Assembly: GCA_945876285.1 (NCBI GenBank)
Contig: CAMCNO010000002.1
Coordinates: 82,206 to 146,205 of the forward strand
Direction of reading: 5' to 3'
Source of the DNA: an uncultured Clostridia bacterium
GTDB taxonomy: Bacteria; Bacillota; Clostridia; Oscillospirales; Oscillospiraceae
DNA length: 64,000 nucleotides
Shown here one piece after another: positions 1 through 8,767 of the stretch (positions are counted from its first letter, which is position 1; each line of letters starts with the position of its first letter). Below the pieces are notes generated by a model. The model worked only from the letters and a program-made list of their open reading frames with translations. It had not been told where the DNA came from and did no database searches. The position numbers and the translations under genes are program-made.

Positions 1-2
1 GA

Positions 3-31
3 GCGGTGCAGCAATTCTGCACCGCTTTTTT
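3..31 (+). terminator. Rho-independent terminator of an upstream off-window gene
   Basis: A 9-bp perfect stem (3-11 with 17-25, loop of 5) is followed by six T at 26-31. It would end rightward transcription entering the window, and it faces the 3' end of the leftward gene at 36-359. Confidence 0.8.
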
Positions 32-35
32 GCGT

Positions 36-359
36 TCACAAGTCGTTGATCTGCATCTTATCCAGCTCGCTCCGCTTGCGGAACTTCTCCCGGCAGGCGA
101 AATAGATGACCAGAAAAAACGCCGTGGGGATGTTCCCCAAAATCAGGCACGCCAGAATCGGCCCCCAGGGAATGGTGCCGTTGTAGGCCACGGCGCTGAA
201 TGCCATCACCAGGGAATAGAGGAACGCCAAAATCGGCAGGATCAGCCCCGGCCACTTGCCCTCCCGTCTGGAGAGAAAAATCTGCAAAAGGACGCTGCCT
301 GCTACAAAAACAAGCAGAAAGATCAATAACACGATAGTGGTCTTAGTTGCAATTTCCAT
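36..359 (-). CDS. Small integral membrane protein downstream of DUF2089 regulator
   Basis: The product has 107 residues. Three hydrophobic segments are visible (about residues 8-29, 38-57 and 66-87), with a basic loop (SRREGK) after the first and a charged C-terminal tail, so it is an inner-membrane protein. I do not recognise a family. It starts one base after the stop of the DUF2089 gene at 361, so the two are certainly co-transcribed and probably translationally coupled. A regulator paired with a small membrane protein suggests that the regulator controls or senses this partner, but that is inference. The 3' end abuts the terminator at 3-31. Confidence 0.75.
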   Translation of the reverse strand: MEIATKTTIVLLIFLLVFVAGSVLLQIFLSRREGKWPGLILPILAFLYSLVMAFSAVAYNGTIPWGPILACLILGNIPTAFFLVIYFACREKFRKRSELDKMQINDL

Positions 360-360
360 C

Positions 361-651
361 TCACTTCGCCTCCTTCGTCTTTCGGTATTCCGTGATGAGT
401 ATTTTTGCGGTGTCGAAGTCCAGTTTATCGTCCACCGCCAGCCGCTTCACCAGGGACACATAGGGATCCGCCTCCGCCGTTTCGGTCAGCTTGATTTTTT
501 GGATGAGGCGGTCCAGCCGCAGCCGCACTGTGGGATAGCTGACACCGTACACCGACGCCACTTCCTTCAGCGACCCGGAGGCCAGGATGAATTTTTTGAT
601 GAAAGCCAGATCCTCGTCCTCCATCTCCGCCATCCACACCGGGATCGTCAT
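361..651 (-). CDS. DUF2089-family DNA-binding regulator
   Basis: The product has 96 residues. The middle (SLKEVASVYGVSYPTVRLRL, about residues 26-45) is a helix-turn-helix of the DUF2089 type, followed by a second helical part. I chose the ATG at 651 (protein begins MTIPVW) because GAAAGGG lies 9 nt before it. The ATG at 669 has no ribosome site and itself overlaps that GAAAGGG. The promoter region carries two strong palindromes (663-700 and 709-729), which suggests autoregulation. It heads a two-gene operon with the membrane protein at 36-359. The signal or ligand is unknown. Confidence 0.8.
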   Translation of the reverse strand: MTIPVWMAEMEDEDLAFIKKFILASGSLKEVASVYGVSYPTVRLRLDRLIQKIKLTETAEADPYVSLVKRLAVDDKLDFDTAKILITEYRKTKEAK

Positions 652-662
652 AGCATCACGCC

Positions 663-729
663 CTTTCATAAAATGAATATAAACTTTAATTTTATGAAAG
701 TCAAGTTAAATTTTATTTTAAATAAAATT
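663..729 (-). promoter_or_regulatory. DUF2089 operon promoter with two palindromic operators
   Basis: On the minus strand, -35 TTGACT (699-704) and -10 TATATT (676-681) are separated by 17 bp. A perfect 12-bp inverted repeat (663-674 with 689-700, CTTTCATAAAAT arms) brackets the -10. A second perfect palindrome (709-718 with 720-729, AATTTTATTT arms) lies just upstream of the -35. The placement fits a self-repressed promoter; that the DUF2089 protein binds here is inferred. Confidence 0.65.
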
Positions 730-753
730 ACCCGTGTCCCATCAGACACGGGT
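730..753 (-). terminator. Terminator of the greA-dus operon
   Basis: ACCCGTGTC (730-738) pairs perfectly with GACACGGGT (745-753). It lies 8 bp past the stop of the dihydrouridine synthase gene, and in the minus direction it is followed by an A/T-rich tract that belongs to the DUF2089 operator. A+T on both sides makes it potentially bidirectional. Confidence 0.75.
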
Positions 754-760
754 AATTTTT

Positions 761-1726
761 TCATATCAAATCTCCCTCGCAGTGGTCCCGCAGGGGCAGC
801 TCCGCGAAGATGGCAGCCTCGGCGGCCTCGTACTCTCCCGGATTTTTAAAGCGGCGCATTTTCTTGTTCAGCTTCTCCGCATTTTCAAACAGGTGGATGA
901 GGTAGAACCAGACCTCCCGCATCCGCTGGGCTGCCGGGCCTACCTGGCCGTAAAACGCCTGATACGCCTGAAACAGGTCCTGGGTAAAGGCCTGCAGCTC
1001 CTCCCGGGTGGCGGCGGGGCCGCCCCGGAGCTTGCGAAGCAGGGCCGGGTCCGCCACGGCGCCGCGGCCGATCATGGCGGCGTCCAGAGTCGGGAACCGC
1101 TCTTCCATGGCCCGCACTTCCTCCGCCGTCCGCAGGTCGCCGTTATAGCACACCGGATTGCGGCTGTTTTCCAAAGCCTGGGCAAATGCGTCCAGATGCA
1201 CGGGGCCCCGGTATTTTTCCGTCCGCACCCGGGCGTGGATGGTGAGGCACGTGATAGGATACTGGTTATAAATTTCCAGCAGGCGGCTGAACTCCTCCGG
1301 GTCAGAGACCCCCAGCCGGGTCTTGACGGAGACAGGCATTTGTATCCTGGCAAACACCTCGTCGAAGAACCGCTCCAGCTCCTCCGGCTTTGCCAGGAAG
1401 CCCGCGCCCTTGCCCTTGGCCGTCACGGTGCCAGAGGGACAGCCCAGGTTCAAATTCACCTCGGTGTAGCCCATGTCCCCTACCACCTCCGCCGCCCAGA
1501 GGAAATCCTCCGCCCGGCAGGTCATCACCTGGGGCACCGAAGGCAGGCCGCCGTTGTGCGCGGGGGCGATCTCCCGCCGGTCCCGATCCGTCAGGATATG
1601 GTGGGGCGTGGGAGAGAAAAAGGGGATAAAATACCGGTCCACGCCGCCGAAATGGGCGGCCCACACCTTGCGGAACACCACTTTAGTAATGCCGTCCAGC
1701 GGGGCGAAATCGTACCGCCGGATCAT
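761..1726 (-). CDS. dus: tRNA-dihydrouridine synthase
   Basis: The product has 321 residues. It is a TIM-barrel flavoenzyme that reduces uridines in the D-loop of tRNA using FMN and NADPH. It shows the family start APLDG (residues 8-12), the substrate-binding cysteine in NLGCPSGTV (Cys96), and later FMN-contact motifs (TIHARVR, YNGDL, MIGRGA). I chose the ATG at 1726, which overlaps the stop of the upstream gene as ATGA and has GGGAAG 10 nt ahead; an in-frame GTG at 1744 also exists. It is the last gene of the greA - radical SAM - Spx-like - dus operon. The exact uridine modified cannot be read from the sequence. Confidence 0.93.
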   Translation of the reverse strand: MIRRYDFAPLDGITKVVFRKVWAAHFGGVDRYFIPFFSPTPHHILTDRDRREIAPAHNGGLPSVPQVMTCRAEDFLWAAEVVGDMGYTEVNLNLGCPSGTVTAKGKGAGFLAKPEELERFFDEVFARIQMPVSVKTRLGVSDPEEFSRLLEIYNQYPITCLTIHARVRTEKYRGPVHLDAFAQALENSRNPVCYNGDLRTAEEVRAMEERFPTLDAAMIGRGAVADPALLRKLRGGPAATREELQAFTQDLFQAYQAFYGQVGPAAQRMREVWFYLIHLFENAEKLNKKMRRFKNPGEYEAAEAAIFAELPLRDHCEGDLI

Positions 1727-2073
1727 TTCAGATTTTCTTCCCACTCCGCCTGGCGGAAGCCCGTCAGCACGAAGTCATTCCCCACCAGGATGGGGCGCTT
1801 CACCAGCATCCCGTCGGTGGCCAGCAGGGCGAACTGCTCCTCCTCGGTCATGGTGGGCAGCTTGTCCTTTAAATTCAGGGCCTTATACTGCAGGCCGCTG
1901 GTGTTGAAAAACTTCTTCAGAGGCAGGCCGCTGGCCCGGTGCCAGGCTTTCAGCTCCTCAACGGTGGGATTGTCCAGCTTGATGTCCCGCAGGGTGTAGG
2001 CTACGCCCTGGGTGTCCAGCCAGGCCTTCGCCTTCTGGCAGGTAGTGCATTTTGGATAGCAGAGAAATAACAT
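1723..2073 (-). CDS. ArsC/Spx-family thioredoxin-fold protein
   Basis: The product has 116 residues. It has the N-terminal CxxC pair (Cys9, Cys12 in PKCTTCQKA) and the RPIL segment of the ArsC/Spx/MgsR superfamily, with family-typical length. Start 2073 follows GGGAGGAACCGAT; the open frame runs further upstream without support. Members are either glutaredoxin-linked arsenate reductases or RNA-polymerase-binding stress regulators. No arsenic genes are near, so the arsenate role is not favoured, and placement behind a GreA-type factor is compatible with a transcription role. It overlaps dus by 4 bp and lies 13 bp after the radical SAM gene. Confidence 0.85.
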   Translation of the reverse strand: MLFLCYPKCTTCQKAKAWLDTQGVAYTLRDIKLDNPTVEELKAWHRASGLPLKKFFNTSGLQYKALNLKDKLPTMTEEEQFALLATDGMLVKRPILVGNDFVLTGFRQAEWEENLK

Positions 2074-2086
2074 ATCGGTTCCTCCC

Positions 2087-2959
2087 TTATGAAAATAAAC
2101 TGATCTGTTCCCCGGCCTGACGGTCCTCAAATTCCATCAGCCAGGCCATAGCTTTTTCTGCACCGCAGACGATATGCCGGGCCGCGCATTCCTCCCGGAG
2201 AATTGCCGCCAGACGGCGGGCGTTGGGGCTGGAGCACTCATAACGCTCTCCAAAGGTGCGGATGTACCGCTCCTTCATGCCGGGGAAGTGCTTGTCAAGC
2301 TGCGCGTAAAAATACTGCCGGTCGCCGTCCCGCAGGGTGACGCCCATGCCGAAGTTGACGATGACCTCCACCCCCGCATCAAAGCAGTAGTCCAGCAGGC
2401 CCCGGAGGTTTTCCTCCGTATCGTTGATAAACGGCAGGATGGGGCACAGCCACACGCCGGTGTGGATGCCATTTTCATGCATGGTTTTCAGCATCTCGAA
2501 CCGCCGCCGGGTGGTGCAGACATTGGGCTCCAGGATGCGGCACAGGTCCTCGTCATAGGTAGTGAAGGTGGTGCAGATCACCGCTTTCGTCTTTTCGTTG
2601 ATGCGTTTCAGCAGGTCCAGATCCCGCAGGGCCAAGTCCGACTTCGTCAGCACCGACACGCCGAAGCCGCAGCGGTCGATGACCTCCAGGCAGCGGCGGG
2701 TGAGCTGTGTTTCCTTTTCCAGCGGCAGATAGGGGTCGCACATGGAGCCGGTGCCGATCATGCAGCGGCGGCGCTTTCGGCGGAGGGCGTCCTCCAGCAG
2801 TTCCGGGGCGTTGGCCTTGACCGCCACATCCTCAAAGGCGTGGTCCATCTGGTAGCAGGTGCTGCGGGAGTCGCAGTAGATGCACCCGTGAGTACAACCC
2901 CGGTAGACATTGATCCCGTTTTGGGCGGAGAGGATGGATTTCGCTTTGATCTCATGCAT
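2087..2959 (-). CDS. Radical SAM protein, SPL-like (COG1533-type)
   Basis: The product has 290 residues. The CxxxCxxC cluster (Cys22, Cys26, Cys29 in GCTHGCIYC) binds the 4Fe-4S cluster that cleaves S-adenosylmethionine. The rest (DPYLPLEKE, TRRCLEVI, LTKS, TFTTYDEDLCRILEPN) matches the spore-photoproduct-lyase-like COG1533 group. Start 2959 has a purine-rich GGGGGCGGGAAT ahead; the longer frame to 2989 is not needed. It is too short and differently organised to call a true SplB, so its substrate is unknown. It is the second gene of the greA operon. Confidence 0.85.
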   Translation of the reverse strand: MHEIKAKSILSAQNGINVYRGCTHGCIYCDSRSTCYQMDHAFEDVAVKANAPELLEDALRRKRRRCMIGTGSMCDPYLPLEKETQLTRRCLEVIDRCGFGVSVLTKSDLALRDLDLLKRINEKTKAVICTTFTTYDEDLCRILEPNVCTTRRRFEMLKTMHENGIHTGVWLCPILPFINDTEENLRGLLDYCFDAGVEVIVNFGMGVTLRDGDRQYFYAQLDKHFPGMKERYIRTFGERYECSSPNARRLAAILREECAARHIVCGAEKAMAWLMEFEDRQAGEQISLFS

Positions 2960-2985
2960 ATTCCCGCCCCCTTTCCGCCAGAGTG

Positions 2986-3489
2986 TCAATAGGCGCTGAT
3001 ATCCAGACTCTCGTCGTCGAAGCCCTTTTCAATGGCCTTGATTTCCATGAAATACTTGCGGGTAGGGTCAATCTCCACCTGGACCCGCTCTCCCACCTTA
3101 TGGCCCATCAGGGCCTTGCCCACCGGGGACTCCTTGCTGATGAGGCCCTTCAGGGCGTCCTGCCGCAGCGTGGTGACGAGCTGGATGGTCATTTCCTTCT
3201 TCACCATCTCGTTGAACACGGTCACCTTATCGAACAGGCCCACCGTGTCGTCCTGGCCTTTGACCTCGATGACCTTGGCGGTGCGGATCATCCGCTCCAG
3301 GTAGCGGATGCGGCTCTCGTTGCGGTTCTTGGCCTGCTTGGCGCACTTATATTCGAAGTTCTCGCTGAGATCGCCGAAAGCCCGGGCGGTCTGCACCTCC
3401 TCGATCAGCTGGGGACGCAGTACCCGCACCCGGTGGTCGATCTCCTCCTGCATCTTCTTGATATCGACTTCCGTCAATTCGTCGTACAT
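2986..3489 (-). CDS. greA: GreA/GreB-family transcription elongation factor
   Basis: The product has 167 residues. It carries an N-terminal coiled coil (about 1-75, with DLSENFEYKCAKQAKN resembling the acidic tip DLSENAEY of GreA) and a C-terminal FKBP-like domain (about 85-160, with ISKESPVGKALMGHKVGE). GreA proteins enter the RNA polymerase secondary channel and trigger transcript cleavage in stalled complexes. The ATG at 3489 follows GAGGTG at 6 nt spacing. It leads the four-gene leftward operon. It is somewhat divergent from housekeeping GreA, so a second genuine greA elsewhere is possible. Confidence 0.88.
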   Translation of the reverse strand: MYDELTEVDIKKMQEEIDHRVRVLRPQLIEEVQTARAFGDLSENFEYKCAKQAKNRNESRIRYLERMIRTAKVIEVKGQDDTVGLFDKVTVFNEMVKKEMTIQLVTTLRQDALKGLISKESPVGKALMGHKVGERVQVEIDPTRKYFMEIKAIEKGFDDESLDISAY

Positions 3490-3669
3490 GAAAAACACCT
3501 CATGCGTTTGGATTTTCCCCTATGATACCACAAACCCGCCGCCGGGTACAGTCTTTTGTTCCCCGGAAACCCCTGCCTCCCCTGGCAGACATTGCATTTG
3601 CAAAATAGTTACAAAATGGTTACAATCGTACCATCCTTGCAAGGGAAATCCAAAAAGGAGGCTACATTC

Positions 3670-3744
3670 ATGTTCTGTTTCAGCAACTTTGATTGCAGCG
3701 CCCTGCTGCAGATGCTCTGCCAGTGCTTCGGCCTGGGCTGCTGA
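3670..3744 (+). CDS. 24-residue cysteine-rich peptide
   Basis: An ATG at 3670 follows an ideal ribosome site (AAAAAGGAGG, 8 nt before the start). It opens a 24-codon frame ending in TGA at 3742-3744. The peptide has five cysteines (positions 3, 9, 17, 19 and 24), several phenylalanines and leucines, and no long charged stretch. A strong terminator-like hairpin follows at 3754-3781, so it looks like a complete short transcription unit. I know no family for it. Short Cys-rich peptides are common in sporulating clostridia, but a role here is unknown; the next gene is a secreted LysM-CAP protein. Confidence 0.6.
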   Translation: MFCFSNFDCSALLQMLCQCFGLGC

Positions 3745-3753
3745 GTTTTCTCC

Positions 3754-3781
3754 GGAGGGCCCCGGTTGTCCGGGGCTCTCC
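3754..3781 (+). terminator. Hairpin after the Cys-rich peptide
   Basis: A 12-bp stem (3754-3765 with 3770-3781, one G-T pair) with a 4-nt loop is followed by a mixed T/C tract (GTTTCCCTTT). It may be a weak terminator or attenuator between the peptide and the LysM-CAP gene. Confidence 0.55.
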
Positions 3782-3816
3782 GTTTCCCTTTCCGCCCCCC
3801 GACCAAGGAGGTACTG

Positions 3817-4422
3817 ATGAAACCATTCCGCACTCTGCTTTTGACCGCGGCCCTCACCGGGGCTCTGCTAACCCCCGCCCATGCCGCCAATCTTTCTCAC
3901 ACTGTTGCGAAAGGCGACACCATGTGGAAGATCGCCTCGAAATACCAGGTGGGCACCAGCGAGATCATCCAGGCCAACCCGCAGGTCAGTAATCCCGACC
4001 TCATCTACCCCGGCCAGGTGCTGAGCATCCCGCAGCTTCACGAAACGGTGGCCAGCTTTGAGGCCGAGGTCGTCCAGCTGGTGAACGACATCCGGCGGCA
4101 GAATGGGCTGAAGCCCCTGATAGAAAACTGGGAGCTCTCCCGGGTAGCCCGGTATAAGTCCCAGGATATGCTGGATAACCGCTACTTCGCCCATAACAGC
4201 CCCACTTACGGCACGCCGTTCCAGATGATGAAAGCCTTCGGCCTGTCCTACCGGACCGCCGGAGAGAACATCGCCAAGGGCTATGCCACACCCCAGGCCG
4301 TGGTCAACGGCTGGATGAACTCCAGCGGACACCGGGCCAACATCCTGAACGCCAGCTACACGCAGATCGGCGTGGGCTACGTGGCCCAGGGAAACTACTG
4401 GACGCAAATGTTCATTGGGTGA
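3817..4422 (+). CDS. Secreted LysM-CAP domain protein (YkwD/SafA-like)
   Basis: The product has 201 residues. A signal peptide (residues 1-23, ending AHA-A) precedes a LysM peptidoglycan-binding domain (about 27-70, HTVAKGDTMWKIASKYQV). A CAP/SCP domain follows (about 80-201, with HNSPTYGTPF, AGENIAKG, GWMNSSGHRANIL). Start 3817 has AAGGAGG 6 nt ahead. The architecture matches spore-coat and cell-wall associated CAP proteins of Clostridia. CAP proteins of this group have no agreed enzymatic activity; the LysM domain implies attachment to peptidoglycan or cortex. Confidence 0.92.
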   Translation: MKPFRTLLLTAALTGALLTPAHAANLSHTVAKGDTMWKIASKYQVGTSEIIQANPQVSNPDLIYPGQVLSIPQLHETVASFEAEVVQLVNDIRRQNGLKPLIENWELSRVARYKSQDMLDNRYFAHNSPTYGTPFQMMKAFGLSYRTAGENIAKGYATPQAVVNGWMNSSGHRANILNASYTQIGVGYVAQGNYWTQMFIG

Positions 4423-4481
4423 TGCGGTCATATCACGTATTCTTAAAGCATCAAGAGGGCTTGCACGGTAGGTAACAGAGT

Positions 4482-4598
4482 ATGAAGATTTATGTGTACG
4501 CGGCGGATGATGACGCGATCAACGCTGTGGTAATGGATGGGGATGGGGTCATCAACGTTGTCTCCGGGTTTGAAGATGAAGGCATGAGCGCGCCCTGA
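4482..4598 (+). CDS. Possible 38-residue protein
   Basis: A 38-codon frame (begins MKIYVYAADDD, rich in Asp, Val and Gly) fills the gap between the CAP gene and the tRNA-Leu terminator. The region upstream offers only a weak GGTAGG about 12 nt before the ATG. No family is recognised. It may be chance. Confidence 0.25.
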   Translation: MKIYVYAADDDAINAVVMDGDGVINVVSGFEDEGMSAP

Positions 4599-4603
4599 CT
4601 TTT

Positions 4604-4643
4604 GAAAAAAAGTCGGAGCAAGCGATATAGAGCTTGCTCCGAC
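4604..4643 (-). terminator. Terminator of tRNA-Leu(UAG)
   Basis: A perfect 12-bp stem (4612-4623 with 4632-4643, loop of 8) begins one base beyond the tRNA 3' end. On the minus strand it is followed by seven T. Confidence 0.9.
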
Positions 4644-4644
4644 G

Positions 4645-4729
4645 TGGTGCGCCTGAAGGGACTCGAACCCACACGCATTGCTGCACGAGAACCTAAATCT
4701 CGCATGTCTACCAATTCCATCACAGGCGC
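4645..4729 (-). tRNA. tRNA-Leu (anticodon UAG)
   Basis: Read on the minus strand, the 85 nt include an encoded CCA (4645-4647). The acceptor stem is GCGCCTG / CAGGCGC. The anticodon stem CGAGA / TCTCG encloses TTTAGGT, giving anticodon TAG. A long variable arm and GGTTCGAGTCC T-arm are present, as expected for class II tRNA-Leu. Confidence 0.96.
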
Positions 4730-4805
4730 TTATTTCGTTTTCGTGGGAAGCGGGCGCCGGACGGAGAAGTGCATCTGCCTTCCGCTATGCCCACATGAGG
4801 TTTTT

Positions 4806-4834
4806 AGTATAGCACATCCGCGGCTCTTGAACAA
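4806..4834 (-). promoter_or_regulatory. tRNA-Leu promoter
   Basis: On the minus strand, -35 TTGTTC (4829-4834) and -10 TATACT (4806-4811) have 17 bp spacing. The -35 overlaps that of the divergent pdxK promoter, so the two polymerases could compete. Confidence 0.55.
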
Positions 4835-4855
4835 TAGTCAATTCTGCGTTACAAT
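4827..4855 (+). promoter_or_regulatory. Pyridoxamine kinase promoter
   Basis: -35 TTGAAC (4827-4832) and -10 TACAAT (4850-4855) are separated by 17 bp and lie about 40 bp before the start codon. Confidence 0.65.
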
Positions 4856-4896
4856 GAAAAATCATCTCTCAATTTCACGAAACGAGGACTTCTGCC

Positions 4897-5742
4897 ATGT
4901 CTACGCCCCGGGTCGCCGCTATCCACGATATGTCCGGCTTCGGCCGGTGCTCTTTGACTGTCGCTATCCCCATTCTGTCCGCCATGGGCATCCAGTGCTG
5001 CCCCCTGCCCACCGCGTTCCTCTCCACCCACACCGGCGGGTTCGAGGGCTTTACCTTTCTGGACATGACCGACGAGCTGCCGAAGGTGGCCGCCCACTGG
5101 AAGTCCCTTGGGCTGGGCTTTCAGGCGGTTTACAGCGGCTTTCTGGGTAGTGAGCGGCAAATCGTCATTGTGGAGGAATTCCTCCGGGATTTCCGGGGCG
5201 CGGATACCATCGTAGTCATCGACCCGGTGATGGGTGACCATGGGGCGGTCTACCAGACCTACACCCCCGCCATGTGCGCCGGGATGGCACGGCTGGCGGA
5301 GCTGGCGGACGTCATAACCCCCAATCTGACGGAGGCCGCGCTGCTGCTGGACATTCCCTATGGGGAACTGCCGGTTGGCGAGGCGGGCTTCCGGGAAATC
5401 GTGGAGCGGCTGAGCCTGGACGGGCGGCGCTCCGTGGTGCTCACCGGGGCCTCCACTGCCCCGGAGCTGACCGGGGCCATGTGCTTTGACGCCAGAACCG
5501 GGTGGACTAAGGCGGTACAGACCCGGCGGGTGCCCCAGGAGTTCCACGGCACCGGGGACGTATTCGCCAGCGTCCTCACCGGAGCGCTGGTCCAGGGTGC
5601 TTCCCTGCCCGATGCTGCCCGGCAGGCGGTGGATTTCGTCCGGGCCTGTGCGGAGCGAACGGCCAGGGCAGGCATCCCCATGCGGGAGGGCGTGGAATTT
5701 GAGCCTCTGCTGGGATTACTGACTCCGCCTGTTGATGAATAA
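4897..5742 (+). CDS. pdxY: Pyridoxamine/pyridoxal kinase (PfkB superfamily)
   Basis: The product has 281 residues, the usual length for PdxK/PdxY. The enzyme phosphorylates pyridoxal or pyridoxamine with ATP in vitamin B6 salvage. Visible features are the substrate-site start IHDMSGFGRCSLT (residues 9-21), DPVMGDHG, TPNLTEA, and the catalytic GTGD anion-hole motif (FHGTGDVFASVL, near 215). A GAGGAC ribosome site precedes the ATG. The gene has its own promoter and terminator, so it is monocistronic. Confidence 0.9.
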   Translation: MSTPRVAAIHDMSGFGRCSLTVAIPILSAMGIQCCPLPTAFLSTHTGGFEGFTFLDMTDELPKVAAHWKSLGLGFQAVYSGFLGSERQIVIVEEFLRDFRGADTIVVIDPVMGDHGAVYQTYTPAMCAGMARLAELADVITPNLTEAALLLDIPYGELPVGEAGFREIVERLSLDGRRSVVLTGASTAPELTGAMCFDARTGWTKAVQTRRVPQEFHGTGDVFASVLTGALVQGASLPDAARQAVDFVRACAERTARAGIPMREGVEFEPLLGLLTPPVDE

Positions 5743-5747
5743 AAAAC

Positions 5748-5780
5748 GTGCTCCGGGCCTTTTGGCCCGGGGCACATTTT
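5748..5780. terminator. Bidirectional terminator, pdxY / 55-aa gene
   Basis: A 12-bp GC-rich stem (5748-5759 with 5764-5775, TTTT loop) has A6 on its left and T4 on its right, so it serves both converging genes. Confidence 0.85.
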
Positions 5781-5947
5781 CATTTCATCAGGCTTTCCAC
5801 GTAGGCCTGCATCTCCTGCTTGGAGCGGACGGCGTGGGTGCCGTCGATGATGGCCTTCTGTTCCTCCTCCGACAGGGCGGAAAAACGGGCCATAGCCTCC
5901 GGGTGCTGGGCCAGGGCCATGCCGAAGCCCAGGGGCAAATCTTCCAT
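5780..5947 (-). CDS. Small conserved protein, YdeI/OmpD-like C-terminal type
   Basis: The product has 55 residues. Its features are LPLGFGMALAQHPEAM, then FSALSEEEQKAII, then a predicted C-terminal helix. I remember this pattern as a short conserved clostridial protein resembling the C-terminal part of YdeI-type (DUF1905-associated) proteins. The ATG at 5947 is chosen because GAGGTG lies 6 nt ahead; the ATG at 5953 abuts that site and is too close. No catalytic residues are evident and the role is unknown. Confidence 0.7.
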   Translation of the reverse strand: MEDLPLGFGMALAQHPEAMARFSALSEEEQKAIIDGTHAVRSKQEMQAYVESLMK

Positions 5948-6033
5948 CTTCATCACCTCGGGCTTAGTGTGCGCCGGGGCGGAGCGATCCATACACGAAA
6001 AGCGGCCCTGTGGAAACAGACCGGAAGCCAACC

Positions 6034-6591
6034 TCAGATCCGTCCTTGCGGAAACAGCAGAACACGGCTGACCGTGCCGTCCTCGCTCCGCCATACCAGG
6101 ACATAGGAACCCTGCACCAGGTCGTCCGGCGTGACGATCTGCCGGGTCAGGTAAGGGACCAGGACGGCTTTATCCGTCACGGTCAGTTCCTCGCCGCCGG
6201 TGGTCACCAGACTCACATGGGACAGGGACGGACGGACAGAGGAGGTCACCTGCTGCCGCACCTTTGCGATTTGACAATACCGGGGTACGCTATAGTCTGC
6301 CGGGATGTTGGCCATCACTACCTCGGCGGTGGCGTGAGGCGGCAGGCTCAGCGTCATGGCAGGGCCGACCCAGGCGCAGACCGTCTCGCCGTCCCGCAGC
6401 TTTCGGTCCAGGGGCAGGCCGGAAACGGCGTCCACCACCGGCGTGGTCTCTGTCAAGTGGAGAATGATCTTATGATAAGGGTCGTTTTCATCGGAGTTTT
6501 TCAGCAAGATGGCGCCGTTTTCCAACCGGGTGACGACGCCCCCTACCCGGACAGGAGCCAGACAGGGCATACCGAAGTTCTGCTTGTTCAT
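6034..6591 (-). CDS. Uncharacterised conserved protein
   Basis: The product has 185 residues, with no signal peptide or membrane segment. It reads as beta-rich: VTRLENGAILLKN, IILHLTETTPVVDAVSG, DGETVCAWVGPAMTLSLPP. I have a recollection of similar segments in Oscillospiraceae surface proteins annotated with copper-amine-oxidase-N or stalk domains, but I would not name a function. The ribosome site is AAAGGATGG before the ATG at 6591. It lies between the 55-aa gene and typA on the same strand with a terminator in between, so it is probably its own unit. Confidence 0.65.
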   Translation of the reverse strand: MNKQNFGMPCLAPVRVGGVVTRLENGAILLKNSDENDPYHKIILHLTETTPVVDAVSGLPLDRKLRDGETVCAWVGPAMTLSLPPHATAEVVMANIPADYSVPRYCQIAKVRQQVTSSVRPSLSHVSLVTTGGEELTVTDKAVLVPYLTRQIVTPDDLVQGSYVLVWRSEDGTVSRVLLFPQGRI

Positions 6592-6655
6592 AGTGCTTCC
6601 ATCCTTTCAAGACGATTTACTTCATAGACGCTGCGGACCGGAACATGGTTCCCGG

Positions 6656-6690
6656 TTTCAAAAAAGCCCCGGAAAAATTTCCGGGGCTTT
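6656..6690 (-). terminator. typA terminator
   Basis: A 13-bp perfect stem (6663-6675 with 6678-6690) is followed on the minus strand by a T-rich tail (TTTTTTGAAA). It lies 12 bp past the typA stop codon. Confidence 0.85.
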
Positions 6691-6701
6691 CGCGGGAAAA
6701 T

Positions 6702-8525
<1,824 letters not shown>

Positions 8526-8583
8526 ATTGGAACGTCCCTTCCTTTATCAGCTCAGCTTAACTGAAATTCACATACAGTTTGGT

Positions 8584-8612
8584 ATTATAGTCCGATTTTC
8601 TCCGTATTTCAA
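8584..8612 (-). promoter_or_regulatory. typA promoter
   Basis: On the minus strand, -35 TTGAAA (8607-8612), 17 bp, -10 TATAAT (8584-8589). It gives a leader of roughly 50 nt. Confidence 0.8.
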
Positions 8613-8737
8613 TGGAAAAATCCACATTTTTTCAAAAATAGCGGTCTTTTTCTCCGGCAAAAGCAACAGCCAGCAAGGTCGTACCTTTTTCCACAAAGAA
8701 ACCTCGTTTTTCGCGGGCGGTTTTGTCCCTTCCGCCG

Positions 8738-8767
8738 TTGATTCTCCAAACGCCGGAGGACTATAAT
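8738..8767 (+). promoter_or_regulatory. Phosphoglycerate dehydrogenase promoter
   Basis: -35 TTGATT (8738-8743), 18 bp, -10 TATAAT (8762-8767). Transcription would start near 8775 and give a structured leader of about 80 nt. Confidence 0.65.

Noticed and set aside
4490..4723. A 77-codon minus-strand frame overlapping tRNA-Leu
   Set aside because: It is the translation of the tRNA itself and its terminator.
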